64,000 bases of DNA, taken from the NCBI GenBank assembly GCA_017430455.1, contig JAFRMX010000012.1, positions 62,001 to 126,000 of the forward strand, in the 5' to 3' direction. The DNA is from Oscillospiraceae bacterium (lineage in GTDB: Bacteria; Bacillota; Clostridia; Oscillospirales; Oscillospiraceae). The translations under genes were made by a program, and so were the position numbers. Shown piece by piece: positions 17,901 through 25,491 of the stretch; within the stretch, counting starts at the first letter, position 1; every line of letters starts with the position of its first letter. The notes below the pieces were generated by a model, which saw only the letters and a list, made by a program, of their open reading frames with translations, had not been told where the DNA came from and ran no database searches.

Positions 17901-17933
17901 AGCAAGTTTTCTTTTAAAATAGTGGAAGATAGC

Positions 17934-17976
17934 GGGAGGCGCTTTCATCTTCAAAATACAAGATGAAGTACCTCCC
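17934..17976 (+). terminator. Intercistronic hairpin after the binding-protein gene
   Basis: GGGAGG and TTCATCTT (17934-17951) pair with AAGATGAA and CCTCCC (17960-17976) with a small internal loop; the loop is caaaatac. No T-run follows, so it more likely protects the binding-protein mRNA or partly attenuates the downstream MFS and esterase genes than fully terminates. Confidence 0.5.
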
Positions 17977-18004
17977 CTAGTTGAATGTTGGGAAAACAGA
18001 GTAG

Positions 18005-19231
18005 TTGAATCCTAATGAGATGAGCATGGACAACCAGAAAACGATATGGAACAAAGGGTTTATTACAATTCTTTGTGTTAATTTTTGCCACCAAATGAGC
18101 CAGCAGATGATGAATACGCTTGTGCCCAAATATGCGGATTCACTTGGCGCAAACGCCTATCTCATCGGACTGGTGGGGAGCGTCTTTGCCATCGCTTCTT
18201 TTTTGATAAGACCGGTTGCAAGTCCAGCATTTGACTCATTCAGCAAGAAAAAGCTTTTGCAAATTGCTCTTTTCGGTATTCTGTTGACTTTCTTAGGTTA
18301 TGCCTTTTCGCCGAATATGACGGTACTATTGTGCGCCCGTTTCCTTCATGGCGCTTGTATCGGATGTGTTGCCCCGTTAAGTCTTGCAATAGCAGGAGAT
18401 TCTCTTCCGGATAAGGAAATCGGGAGGGGAATCGGAATATTCACTCTTTGCCAAGCAGTTGGGCAGGCAGTGGGACCATATTCAGGTTTATCTTTGAGCA
18501 AAATAATCGGCTTCCAAAAAACTTTTCTTATCGGTGTAGCCATTATAAGTGTAGGAATAGCCTTGTCCTTTATGCTTGTTGACAAGCCTCAAAAGAGGGA
18601 GACATACCGGATCACACTAGACAAGATTATTGAGCCAGACTCAATTGATCCTGCTATTATTCAATTCTTTGTGATGTTTGCATATACTTGTATCGGCAGT
18701 TATCTTGCCATATATGGCGAGTTGTTGAGCATTGACAGAATTGGTTTGTATTTTTCTGTTTATGCAATTTTTTTGCTAATAACGCGACCGGTTAGCGGAA
18801 TGATGATTGACAGGCTAGGTTATCCGAAGGTTCTTTCAACTGGGATAATATGCTTTGCACTGTCTTTTCTGATTATAGGTTTTTCAAAGACGCTCAACGG
18901 AATGCTGCTTGCAGCAATTGTGAACTCATTCGGCTACGGAGTTTGCTATCCCACACTTCAATCACTTGTTATTAGTTGTGCGGAAAAATCAAAGCGAGGT
19001 GTCGCGGCAAGTACAGGTTTCCTCGGTTCTGATTTTGGGATGCTTCTAGGCCCGCCGCTTACCGGATTGCTCATCGATTCCGTGACAAAGAGTTCCGGAA
19101 GCAGAATTATTGCATATTCATACGGCTTCAGGCTAATGACTATCCCTATATTGCTAGGGCTATTCTACTTTTTGCTTTCTTGGAAAAGAATTAAGTATAA
19201 ATTGGATATGTATACTAATGCTGACCGATAA
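18005..19231 (+). CDS. MFS transporter
   Basis: 408-aa major facilitator with about twelve hydrophobic helices. The motif-A-like loop between helices 2 and 3 reads PVASPAFDSFSKKKLL, and RPVSGMMIDRLGYPKVL is the matching loop in the second half. The family is drug/sugar/organic-acid type and direction is not readable; export of a product or a second import route are both possible. The start is uncertain: TTG at 18005 and ATGs at 18020 and 18026 are in frame and none has a strong ribosome-binding site. It lies between the Dpp lipoprotein gene and the Ala-nucleophile esterase on the same strand, so it is likely part of the same regulon. Confidence 0.88.
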   Translation: MNPNEMSMDNQKTIWNKGFITILCVNFCHQMSQQMMNTLVPKYADSLGANAYLIGLVGSVFAIASFLIRPVASPAFDSFSKKKLLQIALFGILLTFLGYAFSPNMTVLLCARFLHGACIGCVAPLSLAIAGDSLPDKEIGRGIGIFTLCQAVGQAVGPYSGLSLSKIIGFQKTFLIGVAIISVGIALSFMLVDKPQKRETYRITLDKIIEPDSIDPAIIQFFVMFAYTCIGSYLAIYGELLSIDRIGLYFSVYAIFLLITRPVSGMMIDRLGYPKVLSTGIICFALSFLIIGFSKTLNGMLLAAIVNSFGYGVCYPTLQSLVISCAEKSKRGVAASTGFLGSDFGMLLGPPLTGLLIDSVTKSSGSRIIAYSYGFRLMTIPILLGLFYFLLSWKRIKYKLDMYTNADR

Positions 19232-19294
19232 AAGGCGAAGAAAAAATACCATTTTTAACTGAAGAAACTGAATGTTTGGAAAGAGTGGAAACAA

Positions 19295-20167
19295 ATGAGT
19301 TATATGAGATTTAATTTTAAGAGTCAAGCTGTTGGGTGCAACGTGGATGTTGGAGTCGTTATACCGCTTGAAAACTATTTCTATTATGACGCATCAAAAG
19401 GTTTGAAACATCATCTCCCACCAGATGCAACAGTGCTGCCGCCGCTGAAACCCGGTATGAAATTCCAGACTGTATATTTTCTGCATGGTGGCGGAGAAGA
19501 TGATACAGTACCTTTCCGTTTTACAAATCTTGAGTGGTATGCTATCAAGAACAATGTTATGGTTGTCGCACCGAATATCGGAAACAGTTTCGGAGCAGAC
19601 ACAAACTATGGGGCAAATTACGGGACATTCATAAATGAGGAACTTCCGTGTGTGATTCGGGCACTCTTTCCTTCTTCAGAAAAGCGGGAGGATAATTATA
19701 TTGTTGGATATGCCATGGGAGGCAATGCTGTTCTTTCTGCAGCTATTATGCACCCTGAAAATTATAGTGTCTGTGTGGATATGTCCGGAGGCATCGGCTA
19801 TACGCTTTGCACCGATACCCTGAAGCAAGAATTGAACAGCGATCATTTCAGGAAAAGCTTTAAAATATATAATGCAACTTTTGGAGAAGCGGATGAACTT
19901 GAGGGAAGCAGACATGATCTGTATAAAGTGGCATGTGAAAAAAAAGCATCCGGGGTGTTGCTTACCAAATTTTATATTATTTGCGGCAGTGATGAGTTTA
20001 TAAGAACTCGTGTGGAAGATGACGCAAAAACGTTAGAACAAATCGGATATGATGTTGAATATATATGCATAGACGGATATAAGCACGAGTTCCCTCTTTG
20101 GAATTACGCACTTCAGCAAGTCTTTGGTAAACTTCTCCCGTTTACACGTGATCCTTCATCATATTAA
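19295..20167 (+). CDS. Esterase-D-like protein with Ala at the nucleophile position (Est4, probable pseudo-esterase)
   Basis: 290 aa, clearly a paralogue of Est1-3: FLHGGGEDDTVPFRFTN, FINEELPCVI, the Asp segment CGSDEFIRTRVEDD, and the His segment GYKHEFPLWNY. The nucleophile elbow reads GYAMGGN, with GCC (Ala) at residue 140 where the others have Ser. Asp and His are kept. Without Ser it should not form an acyl-enzyme, so a role in binding or sensing ligand, or as a partner of an active paralogue, is inferred. The frame is intact and the rest of the protein is well kept, so it is not simply decaying. It is preceded by AGAGTGGA and followed by a hairpin. Confidence 0.85.
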   Translation: MSYMRFNFKSQAVGCNVDVGVVIPLENYFYYDASKGLKHHLPPDATVLPPLKPGMKFQTVYFLHGGGEDDTVPFRFTNLEWYAIKNNVMVVAPNIGNSFGADTNYGANYGTFINEELPCVIRALFPSSEKREDNYIVGYAMGGNAVLSAAIMHPENYSVCVDMSGGIGYTLCTDTLKQELNSDHFRKSFKIYNATFGEADELEGSRHDLYKVACEKKASGVLLTKFYIICGSDEFIRTRVEDDAKTLEQIGYDVEYICIDGYKHEFPLWNYALQQVFGKLLPFTRDPSSY

Positions 20168-20214
20168 AAATAATCCGTTTGGAATAACATTTTTATAACA
20201 GATTTCCGATGATT

Positions 20215-20250
20215 AGCTTCTCTTATGAAAGTATCTTCTGAAGAGAAGCT
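20215..20250 (+). terminator. Hairpin downstream of Est4
   Basis: AGCTTCTCTT (20215-20224) and AAGAGAAGCT (20241-20250) are perfect 10-base arms, followed by TTTATT. It is a plausible weak terminator or attenuator before the next gene. Confidence 0.5.
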
Positions 20251-20304
20251 TTATTAAACAAAACTATAGATATATACAGATAATATCAGACCGATTCTAC
20301 TGCA

Positions 20305-20358
20305 CCCGGGAAAATATAAAAGACAGAATACAGTGATACGAAACCAAATTTTCCCGGG
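20305..20358. repeat. Perfect 11-base inverted repeat in the leader of the hydrolase at 20402
   Basis: CCCGGGAAAAT (20305-20315) pairs with ATTTTCCCGGG (20348-20358) around a 32-base AT-rich loop, 44 bases before the GTG start. It could be a leader hairpin or a protein-binding site. A second stem-loop (20215-20250) lies upstream, so the 234-base gap between the two genes is structured. Confidence 0.45.
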
Positions 20359-20401
20359 GTTTTGCAAACCAAAGGACTTAACCCAAGAAAGGAGTATAGT
20401 C

Positions 20402-21937
20402 GTGGGAGTAGTTATTCATCGTCCGCCAATAAAAGCAGAAAACTTTGTTGTGCCAGTTCCTAAAGCAGAATATATCCCCAGAACAGACATTTCTGTTCCA
20501 TTTAATGCTGCAGACCGACAGACCGATCCTATGAATCTTTCCTTATCCGGATACTGCGAAGAAGAATACTTTTTATCGGGTACGTGTAACGTATATTCTT
20601 TTGGACCTCAGCGTGGTGATACGACCTATATCAAAGTCGAAAATGCACCATATAAAGACCGCATTTTAGTAAGAAAACCTATTGATCCCAATAACTTTAG
20701 CGGGACAATTCTTGTCGAGATGATGAATAATGCTTTCTTTATGGATAATCCCGAGGCAGGATGGGGAGCCTTATACCCCTATTTGCTCTCAAGGGGTGAT
20801 GCATGGGTTGGGCTTTCAGTAAAAGATGATGCCATCAACGCACTTAAGAAGTATGACCCAGCAAGATACTCTACTTTATCTCTTGCCAATCCCATTCCAA
20901 AAGAAATGCGAGGGGAAATAAAACAAGCGTATCATTTTAAAGTTGATCCTGAATGTGAAAACGGATTGATCTATGACATTATGAGTCAGACAGCAGCCCT
21001 GTTCCGTAGTGATTCGGATGAAAGTCCGTTTTCAGAGTATGACGTTAGATTTCTTTATGCTACCGGTGCCACAGCAGGAGATATGACAGCATATGCAGGC
21101 TTTGTTCACAATTATTCAAGACAGCCTAACGGAAAGACTATATATGATGGGTTGCAGATTTTCATGACCGGTTCACCTAACACCCTGAACAACGAGGAGA
21201 AAAATATAGTGGTACCAAACCCATTATGCTTCATTGATTCTATAGCGCCTTGTTTCCGTTTGAATACACTCGGTGATATGCTGGGAGCAGGCGCACATCC
21301 GGATTATGCAGCTGCACAACGCAGGGATGATCAGGACGATCCGGTATACCGTGTTTACGAGACTTCGGGCGCTGGCCTTGGCATTCGTAGGGATATTGCA
21401 ATAATGGAAAACCGTGAAGATGCTGAGAAGGCAGGCGGTCGTTGGTTAGATCAAAAGCCAAAACTCCCATACCATGCTTTTCCAATGCAAATGATTCTGC
21501 GTGCATGTTTTGACAACCTGAAGAAATATTGCGAAAAGAAAATCCTTCCCCCCGTAGCAGATAAACTCGAATTCTCGGGTTCGTATCCTGATATGCAATT
21601 TGTTCTTGATGAATTCGGTAATGTAAAAGGGGGAATACGATCTTCGTTTGTAGACGTTCCAATTGCAGAATATATATGGGACGGTACTATCATTCCTTTC
21701 AGCAAGGAAAAACTTAGAACTTTATACAAGACTCATACAAACTATGTTTTCCTTGTTGCAAAGGCCTGTGAGAGACAAGTTGAAGCTCGTTTCTTGTTGC
21801 CTGAAGACGCGTTGGCAATTATTAAACAGTCACTTGAATTCAATATTGATGATGACGCTTTTATGGACAGTGTGACATCAGAAATCGGAGAAGATACGTA
21901 CGGTATGTTGACGACCAGCACGAACGGGCAGAAATAA
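20402..21937 (+). CDS. Large alpha/beta-hydrolase-domain protein (PF20091-like) with altered catalytic motifs
   Basis: 511 aa. It resembles the family annotated as alpha/beta hydrolase domain (PF20091) by the VEMMNNAFFMDNPEAGW region, GDAWVGLSVKDDAI, and a nucleophile-elbow-like LYATGATAGDMTAY. The family usually shows a Ser in a GxSQS-like elbow and a His in a YEVAGxxH-like motif. Here the elbow is GATAG with Thr224, and the later motif is VYETSGAGLG without His. It may therefore be inactive or use another mechanism; the family motifs are from memory. Start GTG at 20402 is chosen for the AAGGAG seven bases upstream; the frame is open further back to 20333 without a site. No signal peptide. 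Confidence 0.7.
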   Translation: MGVVIHRPPIKAENFVVPVPKAEYIPRTDISVPFNAADRQTDPMNLSLSGYCEEEYFLSGTCNVYSFGPQRGDTTYIKVENAPYKDRILVRKPIDPNNFSGTILVEMMNNAFFMDNPEAGWGALYPYLLSRGDAWVGLSVKDDAINALKKYDPARYSTLSLANPIPKEMRGEIKQAYHFKVDPECENGLIYDIMSQTAALFRSDSDESPFSEYDVRFLYATGATAGDMTAYAGFVHNYSRQPNGKTIYDGLQIFMTGSPNTLNNEEKNIVVPNPLCFIDSIAPCFRLNTLGDMLGAGAHPDYAAAQRRDDQDDPVYRVYETSGAGLGIRRDIAIMENREDAEKAGGRWLDQKPKLPYHAFPMQMILRACFDNLKKYCEKKILPPVADKLEFSGSYPDMQFVLDEFGNVKGGIRSSFVDVPIAEYIWDGTIIPFSKEKLRTLYKTHTNYVFLVAKACERQVEARFLLPEDALAIIKQSLEFNIDDDAFMDSVTSEIGEDTYGMLTTSTNGQK

Positions 21938-21951
21938 GGAGGCTTTGTGAT

Positions 21952-23532
21952 ATGGAAAAACAGTATGTTTGTAACGAAGATTACCCTGTCGTTGAAACAT
22001 GTTACGGAAAGCTTAGAGGATACTTATATGACGGCGTTTTCCGCTTTTTTGGAGTAAAATATGCTGATGCTCAGCGCTTTCAGATGCCTAACCCTATAAA
22101 AAAGTGGGATGGAATAAAAAACGCGCATAACTTTGGATATAACTGCCCAGGAAGTCTGTTGCCGAGACCGATGTCTGATAACGAAATGACTGAACCACAC
22201 AGATATTGGCCAGAGAGTGAACACTGCCAATACCTAAACATCTGGACCAGTACTTTGAACCCAAATGCTGGTAAGGCTGTGATGGTATGGCTTCACCCAG
22301 GTGCTTATGTTGACGGTTCAGGTATTGAGATGACAACGTTTGACGGTGACAATCTTGTTAAACTTGACGATGTGATATGTGTTACCTTAAATCACAGGCT
22401 GAATGTTCTAGGTTTTCTCGATATGTCCGACTATGGGCCGGAATACGAAAACTCAGGGAATGCTGGCCTGGCAGACATAGTTATCGCTCTAAAGTGGGTG
22501 CGTGATAACATCAGACAATTTGGAGGTGATCCCGACAATGTTACTATTTTTGGACAGTCTGGAGGTGGGGGAAAAGTATCTGCACTGATGCAGGTACCTT
22601 CAGCAGAAGGATTGTTTCAAAAAGCAATAATAATGAGCGGCATAATACCTGATGATGATATCTTGGTCAGAACCACTGTCCCGCAACAGACCCTCGTTGA
22701 AGAAATAATGAAAGAAATTGCCCCGTCTGCGGGATTGAAAGAACTGCTTACTGCTCCAGAAATCATTCTTGAGAGAGCAGTCGACAGAGCACATGTCAAT
22801 CTTCTTCAGAAAGGATACGCTCTCGGATGGGGACCAAGAAAAAATAATTGGTATCTTGGTAGTCTCTGTCTGAATTCCTGTGTGGAATACTCCAAGAAAA
22901 TCCCAGTGATTGTGGGTAGTACATTTGCTGAGTTTAATTACTTCCAAGAGTATTACGACAAGAATGCCTTGAGCAAAAAAGAACGCTGCAGAATAGGCGG
23001 CGCTGTCTATGGGAATCTCGCAGAAAAATACATTAATATTTTCCATAAAGCTTATCCGGGTTTTAATGAGGCATATGCACCATATGTTGACACATTTTTC
23101 CGAAAATACTCCATCGATTATGTCTTGAATAAAGCTGCAGTCTCTGAAGCGCCGGTTTTCAGCTATGTATTTGCTCTTGAAGGGTCAATGTTTGGCGGAA
23201 CAATAGCGACCCACTGTTCAGACATCCCTTTTGCATTCCATAATGCTGACAGAGTACCCGCGTGGCAAGTTCCCGGAGTATCAGATTATCTATGTGATGT
23301 GTTCTCAAAAATGATGACTGCATTTGCAAAGACTGGAAATCCGAATATTCCAGAACTGCCCGAATGGATACCATCTTCCAGCGAGCACATTGAAACTATG
23401 GTTTTCGGTCAAAACACTACTCTTATGCATGACCACGACAGACAACTGATTGATTTCATCCTTAAAAACAAGCCATTATATATTCCTGATTTCAAGCATA
23501 CAAATGATAGAGTAAATATTTGGAAATACTAA
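21952..23532 (+). CDS. Type-B carboxylesterase (CES-B2)
   Basis: 526-aa COesterase-family enzyme. Seen: FFGVKYADAQRFQMP, the oxyanion loop WLHPGAYVDGSG, WVRDNIRQFGGDPDNVTIFG, nucleophile GQSGGGG with Ser203, the acidic GSTFAEFNYF, and the His segment THCSDIPFAFHN. The triad is complete. Gln precedes Ser instead of the usual Glu, a variant common in bacterial members. Ser203 has the same number as in the other type-B enzyme at 6630, but the two are diverged. It starts 14 bases after the preceding gene with AAGGAGG and is the last gene of the rightward run; no hairpin with a T-run was found directly after it. Confidence 0.9.
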   Translation: MEKQYVCNEDYPVVETCYGKLRGYLYDGVFRFFGVKYADAQRFQMPNPIKKWDGIKNAHNFGYNCPGSLLPRPMSDNEMTEPHRYWPESEHCQYLNIWTSTLNPNAGKAVMVWLHPGAYVDGSGIEMTTFDGDNLVKLDDVICVTLNHRLNVLGFLDMSDYGPEYENSGNAGLADIVIALKWVRDNIRQFGGDPDNVTIFGQSGGGGKVSALMQVPSAEGLFQKAIIMSGIIPDDDILVRTTVPQQTLVEEIMKEIAPSAGLKELLTAPEIILERAVDRAHVNLLQKGYALGWGPRKNNWYLGSLCLNSCVEYSKKIPVIVGSTFAEFNYFQEYYDKNALSKKERCRIGGAVYGNLAEKYINIFHKAYPGFNEAYAPYVDTFFRKYSIDYVLNKAAVSEAPVFSYVFALEGSMFGGTIATHCSDIPFAFHNADRVPAWQVPGVSDYLCDVFSKMMTAFAKTGNPNIPELPEWIPSSSEHIETMVFGQNTTLMHDHDRQLIDFILKNKPLYIPDFKHTNDRVNIWKY

Positions 23533-23808
23533 ACAAAAATGGCAAACTCATTGCTCTTGCGTGATAGTCTTTGGTATTTTGTCTTTCGAAGTTCATAAGA
23601 GAAATCATTATCGTTTTGATTGAAAAACAGAAGCCTCAAGAAAAAAAGTGGCTATGACGCATTTTTTGCTAGACACGGCTCTGCTCCATGTATTTGTTAT
23701 ACTAGCGGAGAACTCTGTAAAAACAGCACAGTCTGATTATTTCAAGGGAAATATCTTCAAATCAAATGACTATTTCCCGATTCGTTGCGCTGCAAGCACT
23801 TATGACAT

Positions 23809-24233
23809 CATGACAGGTGAAGGCACATATACCCCCACCTGTCATGGAAAACGAATTAGCTCAAACAATAATATATCTCAATTTACCTGTCATCCTGTCA
23901 TAAGTCCTGTGATACCAAGGGCTTCGACCATGACAGGTAATTAATTCTCCTGTCATGACACGTCGACCTGTCATGAAATGATAAGTATATTTCGGACAAC
24001 AAATGTGACAGCTTGGACAGGGGTGACAGCACGGGAAAGCAGCTGTCACCCGTCAAACCGTTGGGCTGCAAGGGCCGGTGACAGGTGACAGCTGAAACGT
24101 GATATCCCCCAAGCTGTCATCAGATATTATGTAAACGAAAAGGGTGACAGCAGCGATTCTGCTGTCACCCTGTCATCAATCCAGTGTTTTCAATGCTTTG
24201 AGCGATGACAGCATGATTATCGAGCTGTCATCG
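23809..24233. repeat. TGACAG/CTGTCA repeat array with nested hairpins
   Basis: Eighteen copies of the hexamer TGACAG or its complement in about 420 bases; about 0.2 would be expected by chance. The left half uses the flanks CATGACAGGT/ACCTGTCATG (23809, 23837, 23929, 23966, partial copies at 23885, 23894 and 23949). The right half uses GGGTGACAGC/GCTGTCACCC (24021, 24042, 24142, 24161) and GATGACAGC/GCTGTCATC (24204, 24224). Many pair into perfect stems of 10-12 bases. Spacing is irregular, so it is not a CRISPR. Function unknown. Confidence 0.85.
24142..24170 (-). terminator. Probable dnaJ operon terminator within the repeat array
   Basis: GGGTGACAGCAG and CTGCTGTCACCC form a perfect 12-base stem with a 5-base loop. 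Read on the minus strand it is followed by TTTTCGTTT, about 95 bases beyond the dnaJ stop, which fits an intrinsic terminator for the heat-shock operon. Confidence 0.55.
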
Positions 24234-24238
24234 GGCTT
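24203..24238 (+). terminator. Hairpin with short T-run at the right edge of the array
   Basis: CGATGACAGC (24203-24212) pairs perfectly with GCTGTCATCG (24224-24233), then GGCTTTT on the plus strand. It could stop rightward read-through from the esterase block before it runs antisense into dnaJ. Confidence 0.45.
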
Positions 24239-24264
24239 TTCGCGGAGGTGAAAAAACTTGTATT

Positions 24265-25413
24265 CTATTTTTTCCGCTTGCCGAAGATTCCACCACTCTG
24301 GGAAACATCCGTCTCGCCCATAGCCTCCGCGTAATCCCGAAGCGCTTCTTTTTGTGCTCTTGTAAGATTTTTCGGAACATCGACTCTCACGGTAACGAAC
24401 TGGTCGCCCCTTCCGGTGCTTCTCAGGTAAGGAACACCCTTGCCTCTGATCCTGAAGGTCGTGCCCGTCTGGGTCCCGTCAGGGATCGTGAGCTTGACAT
24501 CTCCATCGAGCGTGGGGACCGTTATCTCCGAGCCCAACGCCGCCTGAGCGAAAGTGATGTCCTGATCCAGGTATATGTTCGTCCCCTCGCGCTCGAATCT
24601 CGCATGAGGTCTCATGATTATCGAAACGAGAAGGTCTCCGTTCTCACCGCCGTTTATGCCAGCGTTGCCCTGTCCCCTGAGAGATACCGCCTGTCCGTCG
24701 TCTATTCCGGCTGGGATGGTGACATTGACCTTGTGCTGCTTTCTGATGCTTCCCATTCCACGGCAGGTCTTGCAGGGCTGGTGTATGATCTTGCCCGTTC
24801 CGCGGCATTTCTGGCAGGCACCTCTCGTTTGGGCCATGCCGAAGGGTGTTCTCGTTGATGTGACGACCGTTCCGGTGCCCTTGCAGTCAGGACAGACCTC
24901 CGGAGTAGTACCGGGCGCGCAGCCGTTGCCCTTGCAGTCGGGGCACTGCACTACCCTTCCGACGGTGACATCCTTCTTGCAGCCGAAGGCAGCCTCTTCG
25001 AAGCTTATATTAACGCTCACGCGTATATTGTCGCCTTTTCTCGGAGCGTTCGGATTGCTTCTGCTCCTCGAAGACGCTCCTCCGAAGCCGAAAAGATCTC
25101 CGAATATGTCGCCGAAACCGCCGAAGTCGCCAAAGCCTCCGAAATCGCCGAAGCCGAAGCCGCCCTGTCCGTAACCCTGTGAAGGATCAAATGCCGCATG
25201 TCCGAACTGGTCGTATTTCGCGCGCTTGTCATCGTCCGAGAGTATCTCATAGGCCTCATTGATCTCCTTGAATCTCTCTTCAGCAGCTTTGTCTCCCGGA
25301 TGCAGATCAGGGTGATTTTCTTTAGCAAGCTTTCTGTATGCTTTTTTTATCTCATCGGCTGAAGCTCCCTTTTGAAGACCCAGCACCTCGTAGTAGTCTC
25401 TTTTTTCTGCCAT
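24265..25413 (-). CDS. dnaJ: Chaperone DnaJ
   Basis: 382-aa Hsp40 that delivers unfolded proteins to DnaK and stimulates its ATPase. The J domain holds HPD ([10 protein letters not shown]). A Gly/Phe-rich linker repeats GFGDFG units, and four zinc-finger repeats read [25 protein letters not shown] and CKTCRGMG. The C-terminal substrate-binding domains end in GIFGKRKK. All elements are complete. It follows dnaK after a 78-base gap holding a strong hairpin whose 3' side abuts the AAAGGA site used by this gene. It is the last gene of the CIRCE-controlled operon. Confidence 0.97.
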   Translation of the reverse strand: MAEKRDYYEVLGLQKGASADEIKKAYRKLAKENHPDLHPGDKAAEERFKEINEAYEILSDDDKRAKYDQFGHAAFDPSQGYGQGGFGFGDFGGFGDFGGFGDIFGDLFGFGGASSRSRSNPNAPRKGDNIRVSVNISFEEAAFGCKKDVTVGRVVQCPDCKGNGCAPGTTPEVCPDCKGTGTVVTSTRTPFGMAQTRGACQKCRGTGKIIHQPCKTCRGMGSIRKQHKVNVTIPAGIDDGQAVSLRGQGNAGINGGENGDLLVSIIMRPHARFEREGTNIYLDQDITFAQAALGSEITVPTLDGDVKLTIPDGTQTGTTFRIRGKGVPYLRSTGRGDQFVTVRVDVPKNLTRAQKEALRDYAEAMGETDVSQSGGIFGKRKK

Positions 25414-25426
25414 TTTACATTCCTTT

Positions 25427-25454
25427 GGGAGTCGGGGCTTAAGCCCCGGCTCCC
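25427..25454 (-). promoter_or_regulatory. Strong hairpin between dnaK and dnaJ
   Basis: A 12-base stem (25427-25438 with 25443-25454, one G-T wobble, loop ttaa) sits in the mRNA directly before the AAAGGA ribosome-binding site of dnaJ. It has no T-run. Likely roles are mRNA processing or stability between dnaK and dnaJ, or lowering dnaJ translation relative to dnaK. Confidence 0.55.
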
Positions 25455-25491
25455 TTTATAAGTTCATTTGCTGTTGTTTTGAGTATAAATT

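Larger units (their letters stand above)
23533..24264. other. Noncoding region between the esterase block and dnaJ
   Basis: 732 bases with no supported gene. The left third (to about 23800) is plain AT-rich sequence. The remainder is dominated by the TGACAG/CTGTCA array described separately, including several perfect hairpins; the rightmost ones may terminate dnaJ. A 98-codon open frame crosses the repeats but has no ribosome-binding site or family resemblance. It is the right-hand border of the accessory block. Confidence 0.75.

Noticed and set aside
23648..23944. 98-codon open frame left of dnaJ
   Set aside because: It crosses the TGACAG repeats, has no ribosome-binding site and no recognisable protein pattern.
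23809..24233. CRISPR array
   Set aside because: The repeat core is only six to ten bases, spacing is irregular and orientation alternates; no cas gene is near.
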